64,000 nt of DNA from the NCBI GenBank assembly GCA_900073065.1, contig FJOG01000001.1, positions 3,841,531-3,905,530 on the forward strand, in the 5' to 3' direction. Source of the stretch: Phialocephala subalpina (taxonomy: Eukaryota > Ascomycota > Leotiomycetes > Helotiales > Mollisiaceae). The translations under genes and the position numbers were made by a program. The notes beneath the pieces were generated by a model. The model was not told the DNA's origin and did no database searches. It saw only the letters and a list, made by a program, of their open reading frames with translations. Each line of letters opens with the position of its first letter. The first letter of the stretch is position 1. Below, piece after piece: positions 52,930-63,277 of the stretch.

Positions 52930-53615
52930 ACTGAGAAATCTAGATCTTACTTAATGCATCGGTGATAACATCAACTATACACGATATCTTGAAAAACGTG
53001 TATGTCTTCTCCATGACCGGTGGTGAGCTACAAGTGGTCATAATGTCCTCGATGGGGCCGAAGAGACATTGGTATTGAACGAGTCCCAGACTTACTGCTC
53101 CTCCGGCAACTGTTGCACATAACACGACCCACCAAAAGACAAGATACGCTGTCAACTGGGTGCCAAGTCGTTTGAAGAAGAATATGAAGTTCAATTTGAT
53201 AAGCCAGATACCTATACAGGTAAAAAGACTGGCTATCCCGAATCCCCTTATCCCCTTTCGAGTATTGTCCAGAAAATCGGGTCCAGGGGCAACCAGGCCA
53301 TTTGATACACTTTCTAAGGGGTAGATGTACTTCAAGCATAGTTGATCTTGAATGTTGTTTGCCAAAAGGAGGGCCAGAGACAGAATCATCAGATAATCGT
53401 CAATGAGGAGACGGTGGAAACAAGCATATCGAATGTAAAGCCGGACAGTAAATGCCAGTACGCAAAGGCTAAAGCCCGTCCAAATGATGGCCTTGCAAAA
53501 TCAAAGTTAGTCGAGTATGACCCAAGATAAGTGCAAAAATGCCTACATGAAATGCAGGCAAAGATACCAAGTCGTCAGTCGTAGATATTGCTTGGAAACT
53601 GCCTTCGGTCGCCAT
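52930..53615 (-). pseudogene. Truncated Pth11-like rhodopsin-domain protein
   Basis: Start ATG 53615. A 55 bp intron (GTAGGC...CTAAC...GCAAG) joins SLPAFH to AIIWTGFSLCVLAFTVRLYI. Then come RLLIDDYLMILSLALLLANN, GFGIASLFTCIGIWLIKLNF, FFFKRLGTQ, LVFWWVVLCATVAGGAVSLG with QYQCLFGP after it, and FFKISCIVDVITDAL. This is the first two thirds of the rhodopsin-domain family. After TDAL there is a good donor (GTAAGA) but no matching exon with helices 6-7 before the HET gene end 150 bp on. The 3' end therefore seems deleted. The protein, if made, would lack two or three helices. Confidence 0.72.
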
Positions 53616-54612
53616 GGCGGTACTGCGTGGCGTTTGCGATTGTGGTCGAAGCCTGTTCGAAGAACCAATCATCTGTATATATTGATTGATATCATAATTA
53701 AGATATGCGGGAAAATTATGGCTGTGGGCTAAAGGGTTGCAGATTACTGCAATTGATCGGCGCATTATGGTGGCGAAATTATGTTGTACAACACCATCGA
53801 ATGCGTTTCTTTCAAAAGGGACTCCTACAGAACTCATACACTGGATAAGCAGAACGTGGATTCAAGGTCAGATCTTCGATGAATGGACTGCATGTGGTGG
53901 TTCGTTCTGTAAGCCCCTGGCTGGGAGCCTCTGCGATCGCACTCGGCCACCCTATGCATAACGATCTTTGAGTCTCAAAAACAATCTACTGTGCGGAACA
54001 CCAAAATGTACAAATTATTCTCGACGAGCAGGAATCCCCACACTCTGAGCATTGAATGATAAGAAAGTGGTGGTGTGAATTCATCATACTTGCACAGTAG
54101 TTCCGCGCCCAGAATTCGAGGCTAGATGACACACCAAGAAGTATTTTGGTGTGCCGTGAACATCAGCACCATTCTTCAGCCCCCAAAATTTACAAGGCTC
54201 CCCAGCTTTGGAACGATAAGTCCTACCCACAAGGCTGTTGATGGAGCGGCAGTTGACCCCCTTTTGTTAGAAGTTTCGAGTCCTCTCATCGACTTCTGCC
54301 GATAGGCTCACGGTGTCACAGCATAAGGTGCAACCTGGACGTTACATCCGCTCTCCCCGGGCATATTTCCGGCGAAAGCGCCTTTTCATCTTTAGCTTAC
54401 TCGCCATTCACGGAAATCATCTCTTAGGCAACGCTGCCTCGCGAGATTATCCTTTTCTTGAACTGTACTAGCTTCCTGCGGCTCTGCTGGACAAGGAACG
54501 GGCCGGAAGTCGTTCCAACATTCTGCAACGACATCACAAAAATTTACAACAGCTTCATCACAGCTCTGTCTCATTACCTCACTCGCCAATTTGAATGGAA
54601 TAAGTCGCGTAA
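53616..54612. other. Intergenic region
   Basis: About 1 kb between the truncated Pth11-like gene (-) and the P450 gene (+). Promoters expected. Nothing else recognised. Confidence 0.5.
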
Positions 54613-56318
54613 ATGGCGTTTTCTGCAACCGTCCTTGGGGGCGCTATAACGATTTACATTTTTCTTCGCCTGCTTCTGCGTTATACCCAGGATGCAAAGG
54701 AACCACTTACCATATTGACTTCAATTCCATTTCTAAGCCCAATACTTGGTATGGCCGCAAGAAAAACTAGTTTCTACGCATACAGCAGGTGAGGATAATC
54801 TTTTATGCATTGAAGTCTGTATAGTTGAGGTGTGAGCAAGGTCTGTCGTTAAAGAATATTGACAAATATCACAGAGACAAATATGGCTTACCCATCTACA
54901 TTTTGAGACTGCCAGGTACGCGAATGTATGTGGTGAATTCTACTGCCCTCATCACCACTGTCCAGCGCCAGTTTATCACTCTCGCGTTTCCTCCCATCGA
55001 AACGAGGGCAGCCATAAATGTGATGGGCGCCAGCGAGGCAGGAAAAGCGATGTTGATGAAGAATCTCGACCCCAAGGAACGCAATTGGGATAAAGGATAC
55101 GCGGCATCTTACGCCAAGGCAATCCATCCTGCTATGTCACCGGGTCCAGGCCTCGATGCTATGAACCGTGTCGCAATTCTAAAAATCGCGGAATCCCTCG
55201 ACACACTAAGAGGCCAAACACCTCAAATCATCGAGCTCTTTGGCTAGGTCCGTCATGAGGTTTCAATGCCAACTTCGGAATCTGTTTATGATCCATTGAA
55301 TCCATTTAATGATCTAGCCATCGAGGCTGCCTTTTGGTAAGAAAACCTGCACCACACAAAACAGATAGAAAATTACTCACGCCGATAGGAAATTTGCACC
55401 TGGTATTATTGTACTGTACTAATAATGAACCTATTCTCATCATTGTTGGCGAAAGAGAGTCTGGTGGCCCGCAAACTAATGGTCGACGCCTTTGAACAGT
55501 ATTTTCGCAAAGATGGGCATAAACATGGCTCGGCACTGATCAAAGCGCGCTATGATCATAGTGTCAGCTTCAATGCATCGTTGAACGACATAGCCAGATT
55601 CGAGATCGGAGGCGCTGTTGCCATCTTCGCCAATACGGGCCCTGCCGCTTCCTGGCTGATATATCACATCCACTCAGACCCCATGATTCTCTCGGAGATC
55701 CGGAGTGAGGTTTCCAAAGTCGTGGCGTATGGACCTGATGAATCGACTATTGGTATATCAAACGTCAAAGCCTCTTGTCCCATCCTGTTGTCTACTTTTC
55801 AAGAAGTTATGCGTTTTCGCAGCATTGGGACTTCAGCTCGAGTCGTCATGGAGGACCATATGCTCGACGGCAAATATTTGCTGAAGAAGGGCGCCACGGT
55901 CATGATTCCTGGTGCAGTCCAGCATAGTTTACCGTCAGTTTGGGGTGATAACGTTGCCGAATTCGACCACAAAAGATTCATCCGGTCTGGTACTACCAAA
56001 CGTCCTAATCCTGTAGCCTTCCGAGGCTTCGGTGGTGGAACTACGCTCTGCCCTGGTCGCCATTTTGCCAGTACGGAGATCCTAGCCTTTGCTTCTTTGA
56101 TGGTTCTGCGTTTTGACATCAAGCCTGTTGGTGGTAAATGGATGCATGCCACCGCAGAGCAGGCAGAGATGTGGTCTACAGTACCTCTACCTGATACGGA
56201 TATCGCGGTAGAAGTAACGCCGAGGAAGGGCAGCGATATGAGTGAGAAGTGGAAGGTCATTTATTCAGGGTCGGATAAGGCGATGGAACTTTCGGCTGAG
56301 GATATGGCAGGAAAGTGA
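54613..56318 (+). pseudogene. Cytochrome P450 gene with a nonsense codon and a 5 bp duplication
   Basis: Start ATG 54613 with membrane anchor AITIYIFLRLLLRY. An intron at 54789-54871 leads to RDKYGLPIYILRLPG. The C-terminal half has the oxygen-binding helix region GGAVAIFANTGPAASWLIYH, the ExxR motif in FQEVMRFRS and the heme loop FGGGTTLCPGRHFAS. The body resembles CYP7/CYP8-like (7-alpha-hydroxylase or prostacyclin-synthase type) fungal P450s. Two lesions: TAG at 55245-55247 in ELFG-stop-VRHEV, where relatives have Trp (TGG), and a frame change after FAPGIIVLY at GTACTGTACT (55411-55420), an exact doubling of GTACT. With one copy the frame runs IIVLIMNLFSSLLAKE. No full-length enzyme can be made. 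Confidence 0.85.
55411..55420 (+). repeat. 5 bp tandem duplication (GTACT)2 in the P450 gene
   Basis: Exact doubling at the point of frame change. One copy keeps the frame. It is the same kind and size of lesion as in the HET gene 3.5 kb upstream. Confidence 0.85.
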
Positions 56319-57359
56319 TACGTAGGTGGAGATATGATCACATAATGGAGGGCCATGATTAAGAACAAGGGAGCAAGGTTCTGATCATCAACAGTGTCTC
56401 TGTCAGCTGTACTATGCTTCTTCAAGGCCCAGCACATATACATTATTGTACCACTTTTCAGGTACATCACAGCCTCATTTATATGTCGACGTACCTGCTC
56501 ACCATAGGCCAAATTACCTCATCTAAGCTTTTCTGATATCTGCAAAATTGAATTAGACTTTTTCTTTTGTCCATCCCGTACTTGGGGTAGCTCTTTATAT
56601 ACTTCTCTAGATCATCACGTTGCACACGAAGAAGTGCTCGTGAGCCACACGTTCTGGCAGAGGATAAAAGCAATTGATTACATGGCATATTTGACCGCGG
56701 AGTTGGGGTTTTGTCAGACTACGAGCCCGCACCAGCACCAGCATTGTCTTCAACATTGGCAGAGAAAAGGGGGGTGCACGTGACCTAGATTCGCGCTAGA
56801 GTTGTAACCCACTCCTCAATGTCAGCTCCCAGATCAGAGCTTTCCTCGCTATCTTGATGCTATCTTAACAATCTTACTAAGTCTCACCAACTTGCAACTT
56901 CCCTCAGTCGGCACCTCATACCATAGCGCGGAGCGTGAACCACAGCCTGACCTTCGCGAGGAGATTTTGCACTGCCGTCCCTACTTCCTGATCTCTCGAG
57001 CGAGCATTTCCCGTGATTCTGGGCGAAATAAAAGAGCGCACACGATGATGTAAGTCGCGAGCCTTTCTACGTTCCAGTGGTATACATATCGTCTCTCGCT
57101 GAATGCTGTCTCCATTCGCATATATCATCTGTCCCTCAAGGATTTGCTGGCGGTCTTGCTCTTCGCTACCGCTGCCCGCGTACCATGCTGTCATAAAGTT
57201 TTGATTACTTTCATCGCCTTGTCTTTCGCTCCAAAACATGTATGCTTCACTGTCTTGCCCTACTCCTTGTTTTCTCATTGCCACCATATTTGCTCTATAT
57301 TATATCTGATTCTGGCCTGACTCCTTTTTTCTTGGTCAAAAGTCAGGTACCCGCCCATC
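56319..57359. other. Intergenic region with one weak minus-strand ORF
   Basis: About 1.04 kb. It includes a possible small gene at 56916-57287 (-), listed separately. No repeat or RNA gene seen. Confidence 0.45.
56916..57287 (-). CDS. Possible small hypothetical protein
   Basis: 123 residues from ATG 57287, hydrophilic and Gln/Arg-rich (YMFWSERQGDESNQNF near the start). No family recognised, no signal or membrane segment. Divergent from the beta-lactamase-like gene. It may be chance. Confidence 0.22.
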   Translation of the reverse strand: MVAMRKQGVGQDSEAYMFWSERQGDESNQNFMTAWYAGSGSEEQDRQQILEGQMIYANGDSIQRETICIPLERRKARDLHHRVRSFISPRITGNARSRDQEVGTAVQNLLAKVRLWFTLRAMV

Positions 57360-58320
57360 ATGGGTGACTCTGCCGGTCGTTTTCGACGCCTCCGCACAGT
57401 CGTGGAAGAGCTGGCGCGAATTGGCGGTATTCCTAGGCTAACGGTCGTCGTCATGACCCGCGGGACACTTGTCTACCAGAACAGCTTTGGATATCGTGAC
57501 CTCAAAGCTTCGCTGTCGGTCAACGATAAATGGATTTTCCCACGATGCTCCCTCACAAAAGCTGTCACCGCAGCCGCCTTCTCACTGCTAGTCGACGAGG
57601 GCAGAGCTGCCTTGGACACACTGGTGAAGCGCCTACTACCCGTTCGACTTCAAAAGCCTATATTTCCAGAACTTCGTGACCATCACAGAATTACTTTGCC
57701 ATTACCACAGCATGGAATGAAGTGACGGCTTCGCAGTCAGCGCCGAAAACAATTGCCCCATTGCCAAGGACGACAGGATGCGTTTCCTCAATGGCCTGGA
57801 GAGACTACATCCATTTCGCGGTGAATGTTCATACAACAACTTCTCTGAACTGATGGGCAACGCCAATGAATAATTAAGTTGCTTTTCTTATGTCGAGTTT
57901 GTCAGGACACTCATTTCGAACCTAAGGGCATGGACAGCATCTTCCTCGTCACTCCGCCTGCATCGGCCGACAATGTCGCGAAATGCTACAACACCCTCAT
58001 TGACGGTACACCAGCGCTCAATAATGCTCCCTAGATGGGCGATGATCAATTGGGTTTGGCCTCGGGCAGCGTACGATTCAACATTGTCGACCCATCGAAA
58101 TTGTACCAGTTCTTCTTGAAGTCCTTCAACAACGAGAAAGCTTCGACTGACAGCTTATCACTGCCTCGAGGGCCGTATTTGATTTCTTCTCGAATTCCCC
58201 TAGGATCTATCTTGAGACACGAGGCATCTTACATTCTGGGCTGGGTAAAAGTCCACGTCCGCATGGGACTCACAGCCCCAAGATCTCTCAGCTATAGACG
58301 TCTTGCGCGCTACTTTTGAT
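57360..58320 (+). pseudogene. Class C beta-lactamase-like serine hydrolase/transesterase relic
   Basis: The start reads LARIGGIPRLTVVVMTRGTL, then YQNSFGYRDLKASLSVND and FPRCSLTKAVTAAAFSLLVD, the S-x-x-K catalytic motif (Ser of CSLTK) of class C beta-lactamase/LovD-like proteins. The frame breaks at 57724. Later parts are in other frames: KDDRMRFLNGLERLHPFRG then CSYNNFSELMG (the family's Y-x-N region), then DNVAKCYNTLIDGTP, a stop, and GDDQLGLASGSVRFNIVDP. The order of these pieces matches the family, but there are several stops and shifts. Relatives in fungal clusters transfer acyl groups; this copy is dead. Confidence 0.75.
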
Positions 58321-59100
58321 TTGTTAGTTACTGTTTGAGCTTTTCAAGGAAGTGGTGACCTAAGGTATATTACGGCAGGAGGAGCGGCAAGCCAAGGCTT
58401 GCAAGGCCCTCGCCGTCAAGCGAGGGCCTCTCGCGTTGGCAAAATACCTTGTAGCCCGGGCATAGATATATTGCCGAGCTTCTCATCGGTCGAGGAGAAC
58501 CTTTCGAAACCGTCAAACTATCCCCAGACTTGAAGGAAGAGTTTTGCGGACGTCACTGACTGTTGCTGAGAAGCTCGGTGACTCCTGATCTCTCCTTAGG
58601 AAAGTCTCAAACGACCGTTTGTGTCAGTCAAGTTATAGAATCTATCAGTCACATAGGTAAGGACCGATGATATACAACAGCATTTCAAAATGTTGAATCC
58701 ACCCGTCCACTTTCTGGGCCTCGATCTCGACCCCACGCGGCTCTCCATCAGCCAGCTCCCCCTTGAAAGAGAATACCTTCATCAATTACCGCCTTGCGCC
58801 TCATCAATACCTACCCAGTCACAATCCAAGCTCACTTATCATCCCCGCAAATGGTAACACGAGCCCGCCGAGATCTAGCCGGGATGTGGGGTAGCCCCAT
58901 GGGGAATACGTTCCAGAGTGGACGACGGGAACATCAAAATACTCATGAATTCCCAGAATCATTCGACATTTACATCATAGTTCGATTAAGGCATTCACAG
59001 ACGAGTTTACAGTTCAAAGATTAACGACAGATAAGCGACAGAATGGCATTCGGCACTACAACAGCAGGGAATCCGAAGGTTGGAATATCATTCTATTGTG
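58321..59100. other. Intergenic region with foldback element
   Basis: About 780 bp. It holds the hairpin element at 58361-58451. The rest shows no recognised gene; the start of the MFS relic is not resolved at its right end. Confidence 0.45.
58361..58451. repeat. Foldback (MITE-like) element with two nested hairpins
   Basis: Ends are imperfect inverted repeats AAGGTATATT (58362) and AAAATACCTT (58450). Inside are two perfect hairpins: GCAAGCC/GGCTTGC (58387-58402, 2 nt loop) and GGCCCTCGC/GCGAGGGCC (58405-58428, 6 nt loop). About 91 bp and GC-rich against an ordinary background. Confidence 0.65.
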
Positions 59101-59122
59101 AAGAAAGAGGCTGACTCTTGAT

Positions 59123-60671
59123 AGTGGTGGCCGGCATGGGTCAGATATACTGTTTTGGCAAACCTTTGCTGGTTTGTCTTCATGGGTAACTGCTACGTTG
59201 TAAGCGCTTCCCTAGAAACCTCCTTCACTTACTGACAACACTTAGTCCGGAATCACAACCGGCTTCGAACAAATAGCAGAGGAATTTCGTGTCGGCTTTG
59301 GATCTCTCACAAGCATCGTCTATTGGTCTGTCTTCGCACTTGGTGTCTCGAACCTCTTTTGGATGCCTCTCGCAATGTGCATCGGCAAACGACCGTCCTC
59401 CTCATCTCCATATTGATCTTCCTCGCTGGTCTGATCTGGAGCGTCTACGCACCCACATTGAACAGCCTTCTCGGTACTAGAATTTTCGTGAGTTTTGGAG
59501 CAGGAAGTGTTGAGTCTCTAGGCCCAAGCATGATCGCAGATTTGTTTCTCGAGCGATACTTTGCCACTGCCATGGCACTCTTTGCCTTGTTTCTCTCTAG
59601 AGGCTCGCAAATTGTCCCTGTCATTGCAGGATACTTAATTGCAGGTAGTAAATAGAGATGGTTCTTCAAGCTCTGCGCAATATTGAATAGTACTAACTTG
59701 TTCTTCTGTTTGTTTTTCTTGCCAGAAATCTCGTACCGAAGACCATATGTGTACGGTGGCGAGACAGCAGCTAAAGCCGACAAGGAGGCCACGCAAATGA
59801 TAAAAAATAAGCAAGATAAGAGCATAGGAGATGATCTTGCCAGTATTCAGACAGGCACCGCTCCTAGCGTCCCATACGCCGGTAGCTATTGGAAAGATCT
59901 CGTATCTTTTAGGAATCGCGGGCAAAAAGAGAATAGCTTGAGAGCCTTCCCAAAACAACTCACGCTGCCATGGCGATTCCTTTTGGTCCCTGGTGCTCTC
60001 TATGCCGCAATCTCATACGGCGTCATTCTCGGCGGGTAAGTCTCTCACCCCTTTGCTCACCGCAACATTTCCTAATACTGAACAGAATTGTTATCATTTC
60101 GTCCTAAATACCCCAACTCTTCTCCCCACCGCTATACCTTTTAGACAGCAAAGCAATTGGCCTCTTCACCCTATCCTCCTTCATCGGTGTCATTGTTGCT
60201 TATCCCCTCGCTGGACATATGACCGACCTCCTATCTCGCACCCTCACCAGAGCGAATGGCGGCATTCACAAACCGGAACACTGAATCCCAGCACTAATCC
60301 TCCCCTTCTTCCTCTATCCCTGGGGTCTAATTCTCTACGCCTATACTATCTCGGAATCAAAACCTTACTACGCAGCAGCAATCGGATTTACTATGCAAGC
60401 AGCCAGCCTGTGTTTTATGCCGAGTGTGATATTAAGTTATATAGTTAATACATATCCGACGGAAAAAGGAGAAGCGTTAGTGTTAATTAATGAGGGGAAG
60501 AATTTGGTGGCGTTCGATATTACGAAGTCGAACGCTCAGTGGCTTGCGAATCAAGGGTTAAAGAAGATATATGGCGAGATAGCAGGGATACAATGGGCGG
60601 TGTTGTTTTTGGCATTGCCGTTGTATTTTGCGGGACCTTGGTTGCGACAGAAGACTCAGAGGTTCGTCTGA
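59123..60671 (+). pseudogene. MFS transporter relic
   Basis: The first recognised helix is YTVLANLCWFVFMGNCYV, then an intron (59201-59247) and SGITTGFEQIAEEFRVGFG, SVFALGVSNLFWMPLAMCIG: N-terminal half of a fungal drug-type MFS protein. One base is missing near 59391-59396 (CIGKRP, then VLLISILIFLAGLIW in the next frame). Further lesions: TAG at 59653-59655 after IAGSK where a Trp is expected, a TAA in ISS-stop-IPQLFS near 60105, and TGA at 60282-60284 (PEH-stop-IPALIL) that fits CGA to TGA. The C-terminal helices up to GPWLRQKTQRFV are still readable. The true start was not found. Not functional. Confidence 0.8.
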
Positions 60672-62073
60672 TTGGGTTGTCCGAGGATGGACTGGATCGT
60701 TGTAAAGAGGTCGTGAAAGCGTTATGCTTTTGAAAAATGATTGTCAGTTGTCGTCATGCCAAGATTAGGAAGAATAGAGCTCCATACCGTATTGCAGACC
60801 CACATCTCGTGAGGACGGCATTTAATACTGAAGTTTGAAAGTGAGGCAGAGCCTCAAGGATAGCACGTGTCATCAGCTAATTCTGCTAATATCTTTCAGC
60901 CTTTGGACATCTTCAATATTTCCCACAAACACAACGCCGCCCCTCGGTCTTAATTTCAGTCTTGAACTCATCCCACACATCCCTTCTTCAGCTCCTACCA
61001 TAGCCTCCCTTGTCCTCCCTCCGTTCGCACTTCATTCCTATTCATTTTTTGCATGTCGCAAAAATCACCGAATGCCGTTACACCCGAAAGACCGAATTTG
61101 TGAGCCCGTGATTCGGAGGAAGGTGCATAGAAGGCAGTCAGGCAATTATGTCAGAAGCGTGATGGATCCCTCACCTCTTTCGGAGCTGGATAATGGTCTA
61201 CTTTGGGTTGATTGGTTTCAGCAAAGCTTGAGTAAGGGCTTTCGTGTTCTAGATTTGCGACGTATCTCCGGTAGAGCTAACGCTGCGTTGTCTATAGAAG
61301 ACGTGGGCTAACGTTGAAGGCCTAGACCATCAACTCAACTTTACAAAGACTTTGGGGGAAGTTATTGCCTCTCGTTTCGAGTCAATCCAAGTCTACTTAG
61401 CTTAAAAGTGAAAGGACTTTCGGGACTTTGTATGTAGTCTCCAATTGACAGCAGCAAAGAGATGCTATTTTTCCGATCCAATATAGACGTGAAGCTTCGA
61501 CTTGAGCCTACATGTGTAAATTCACTAACACTTCTTCCCGCCTCCAATGTTCGACTCGGACTCCGAAAGTTCGGTCCAATTCTTAGATCCGATCAATCAG
61601 CGCGCTTCAAACACAACCTCGATATAAGCGAGTCGCTCCCTTTGTGTCCCGGACGCGGAAGTTTGGAGGCCGCGCAAGCGAGACAGGGGAAATTTGATTT
61701 TACGAATAGTGAGCCATGCCCTCGGATATTGATATTACGAATCTAGGTAGGATATTGGCTCGGATATCGAGGGTGGGAGAGGACGGCAAGTGGAGGTGGG
61801 GTAAGGAGACGGGGAGATCCACCTCGACATATGCGGAATGCAGGACCGGAAGCGGATTCTGAAGGTCAGATATGATTTGATGTTACTCGATATGAACCAA
61901 TTTTGGATTAATGTTCAGGAGTATAGGGCAATATAGCTGAATTAGTGAGATTTGTTAATGATCCCAAAACAGGGGCATAGCTTAGACTCCAACTACGAGA
62001 CCTGATCTCGCATCTGCAACTAAGAAGCGGCCATCGTCTCACAAGATCTTCTTCTGTCACAAAGGTAGCCATC
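60672..62073. other. Intergenic region
   Basis: About 1.4 kb. Only short open frames without domain content. Promoter of the FAD monooxygenase relic expected at the right end. Confidence 0.5.
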
Positions 62074-63277
62074 ATGAACAGCACGACACCAAGCACAAAT
62101 GGCTCTGAATCTCAACTCAATGGACACCACTCTTCTTCTCCCTCTCGTCCACTCAAAATCCTCATAGCCGGCGCAGGAATCGGCGGCCTTTTCGCTGCGA
62201 TTTCCCGCACCTCTGCTGGTCACTCTATGGCGACTGGTGCATAGGATTGATTTGCACAATGCGTTGAAGGAGAAGGCGAAGAGTTTGGGAGTGGAGATTA
62301 CATTGCAAAGTCGAATCAAAGGAGTGGATTGTGACAGGACCGGGTTGATACTGGAAAATGGGGAATACGTGCAGGGAGATTTAGTGATTAGCGCCGATGG
62401 CGTTCACGTATGTCTTCTCTTCTCCAAGTCTATTAGATCTATTGAAAATAGGGCTAATTATTATTGAAGTCTGTGATCCGTAATTCGGTCTTGGGATACA
62501 AAACCTCCCCAAAGCCGTTTGGAACAAGCGCCTTCAGATTCTTAATACCGATCTCAGAGGTGAAGGCTGATCCCAAGACTGCTCATTTCGTAGAGAAACC
62601 AGGCGAATTGGCAATGGTGTATGGTGAAGAGGGACGACTAGTTCTCTATCCATGTCGCAACAACACGGAACTGAATTTCGTTGCCATGATTCCAGATTAC
62701 GAGAGTGGTGCTGAGAACAACACAGGCTGGAACCAAGCAGGTTCCAAAGCAGTTTTGCTGAGACTATTTGATGGCTTTTCTGATGATATCAAAGCCTTGC
62801 TGGAGAAAGCTCCCGAGGATACTGTGAAGTTGTGGAAGCTATTGGATCATGATGCTTTACCGACCGTGAGCTTATCTTCTGTGGAGCTTTAGGATTGCGA
62901 AGTACTGACCTAGCTTTTTAGTGGAGTAGAGGAAGTGTGGTACTTATTGGTGATGCAGCACACCAGTTCTTGCCCCATCAAGGACAAGGCGGTGCGCAGG
63001 CAATGGAAGATGGTGCAGCGCTTGGAGCTCTTCTTCCTCTTGGAACGCTTTCTTCAGAGATCCCCTCACGACTGAAACTATACTTTCGTGCAGGTATGAG
63101 CGAGCAACGTTAATTCAGAACTACACAAGGGACTCGGCTTTCAAGGTCAGAGGCATTGAGCATGTCAAGAGGGAAATCATGGACCCATTGCAGTTCACAG
63201 ATTATAACTTCCGACATGATGCGTTCGAGCATGCCGCTGAGACATTGAGGAATGAGGTCAATACTGCGAGAGCTTGA
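62074..63277 (+). pseudogene. FAD monooxygenase gene with internal deletion
   Basis: Start ATG 62074. It has a Ser-rich N-terminus, Rossmann motif ILIAGAGIGGLFAAIS, then a stop at 62242. The next recognisable block, WRLVHRIDLHNALKEKAKSLG, is in another frame, and about 75 residues normally present between them (rest of the FAD-binding beta strands) are missing. After that the gene is in order: DLVISADGVH, an intron (62407-62468), SVIRNSVLGY, an intron near 62865-62920, and WSRGSVVLIGDAAHQFLPHQ with GQGGAQAMEDGAALG after it. A further one-base shift separates KLYFR from RYERATLIQNYTRDSAF near 63090. Salicylate-hydroxylase-type family; dead. Confidence 0.82.
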
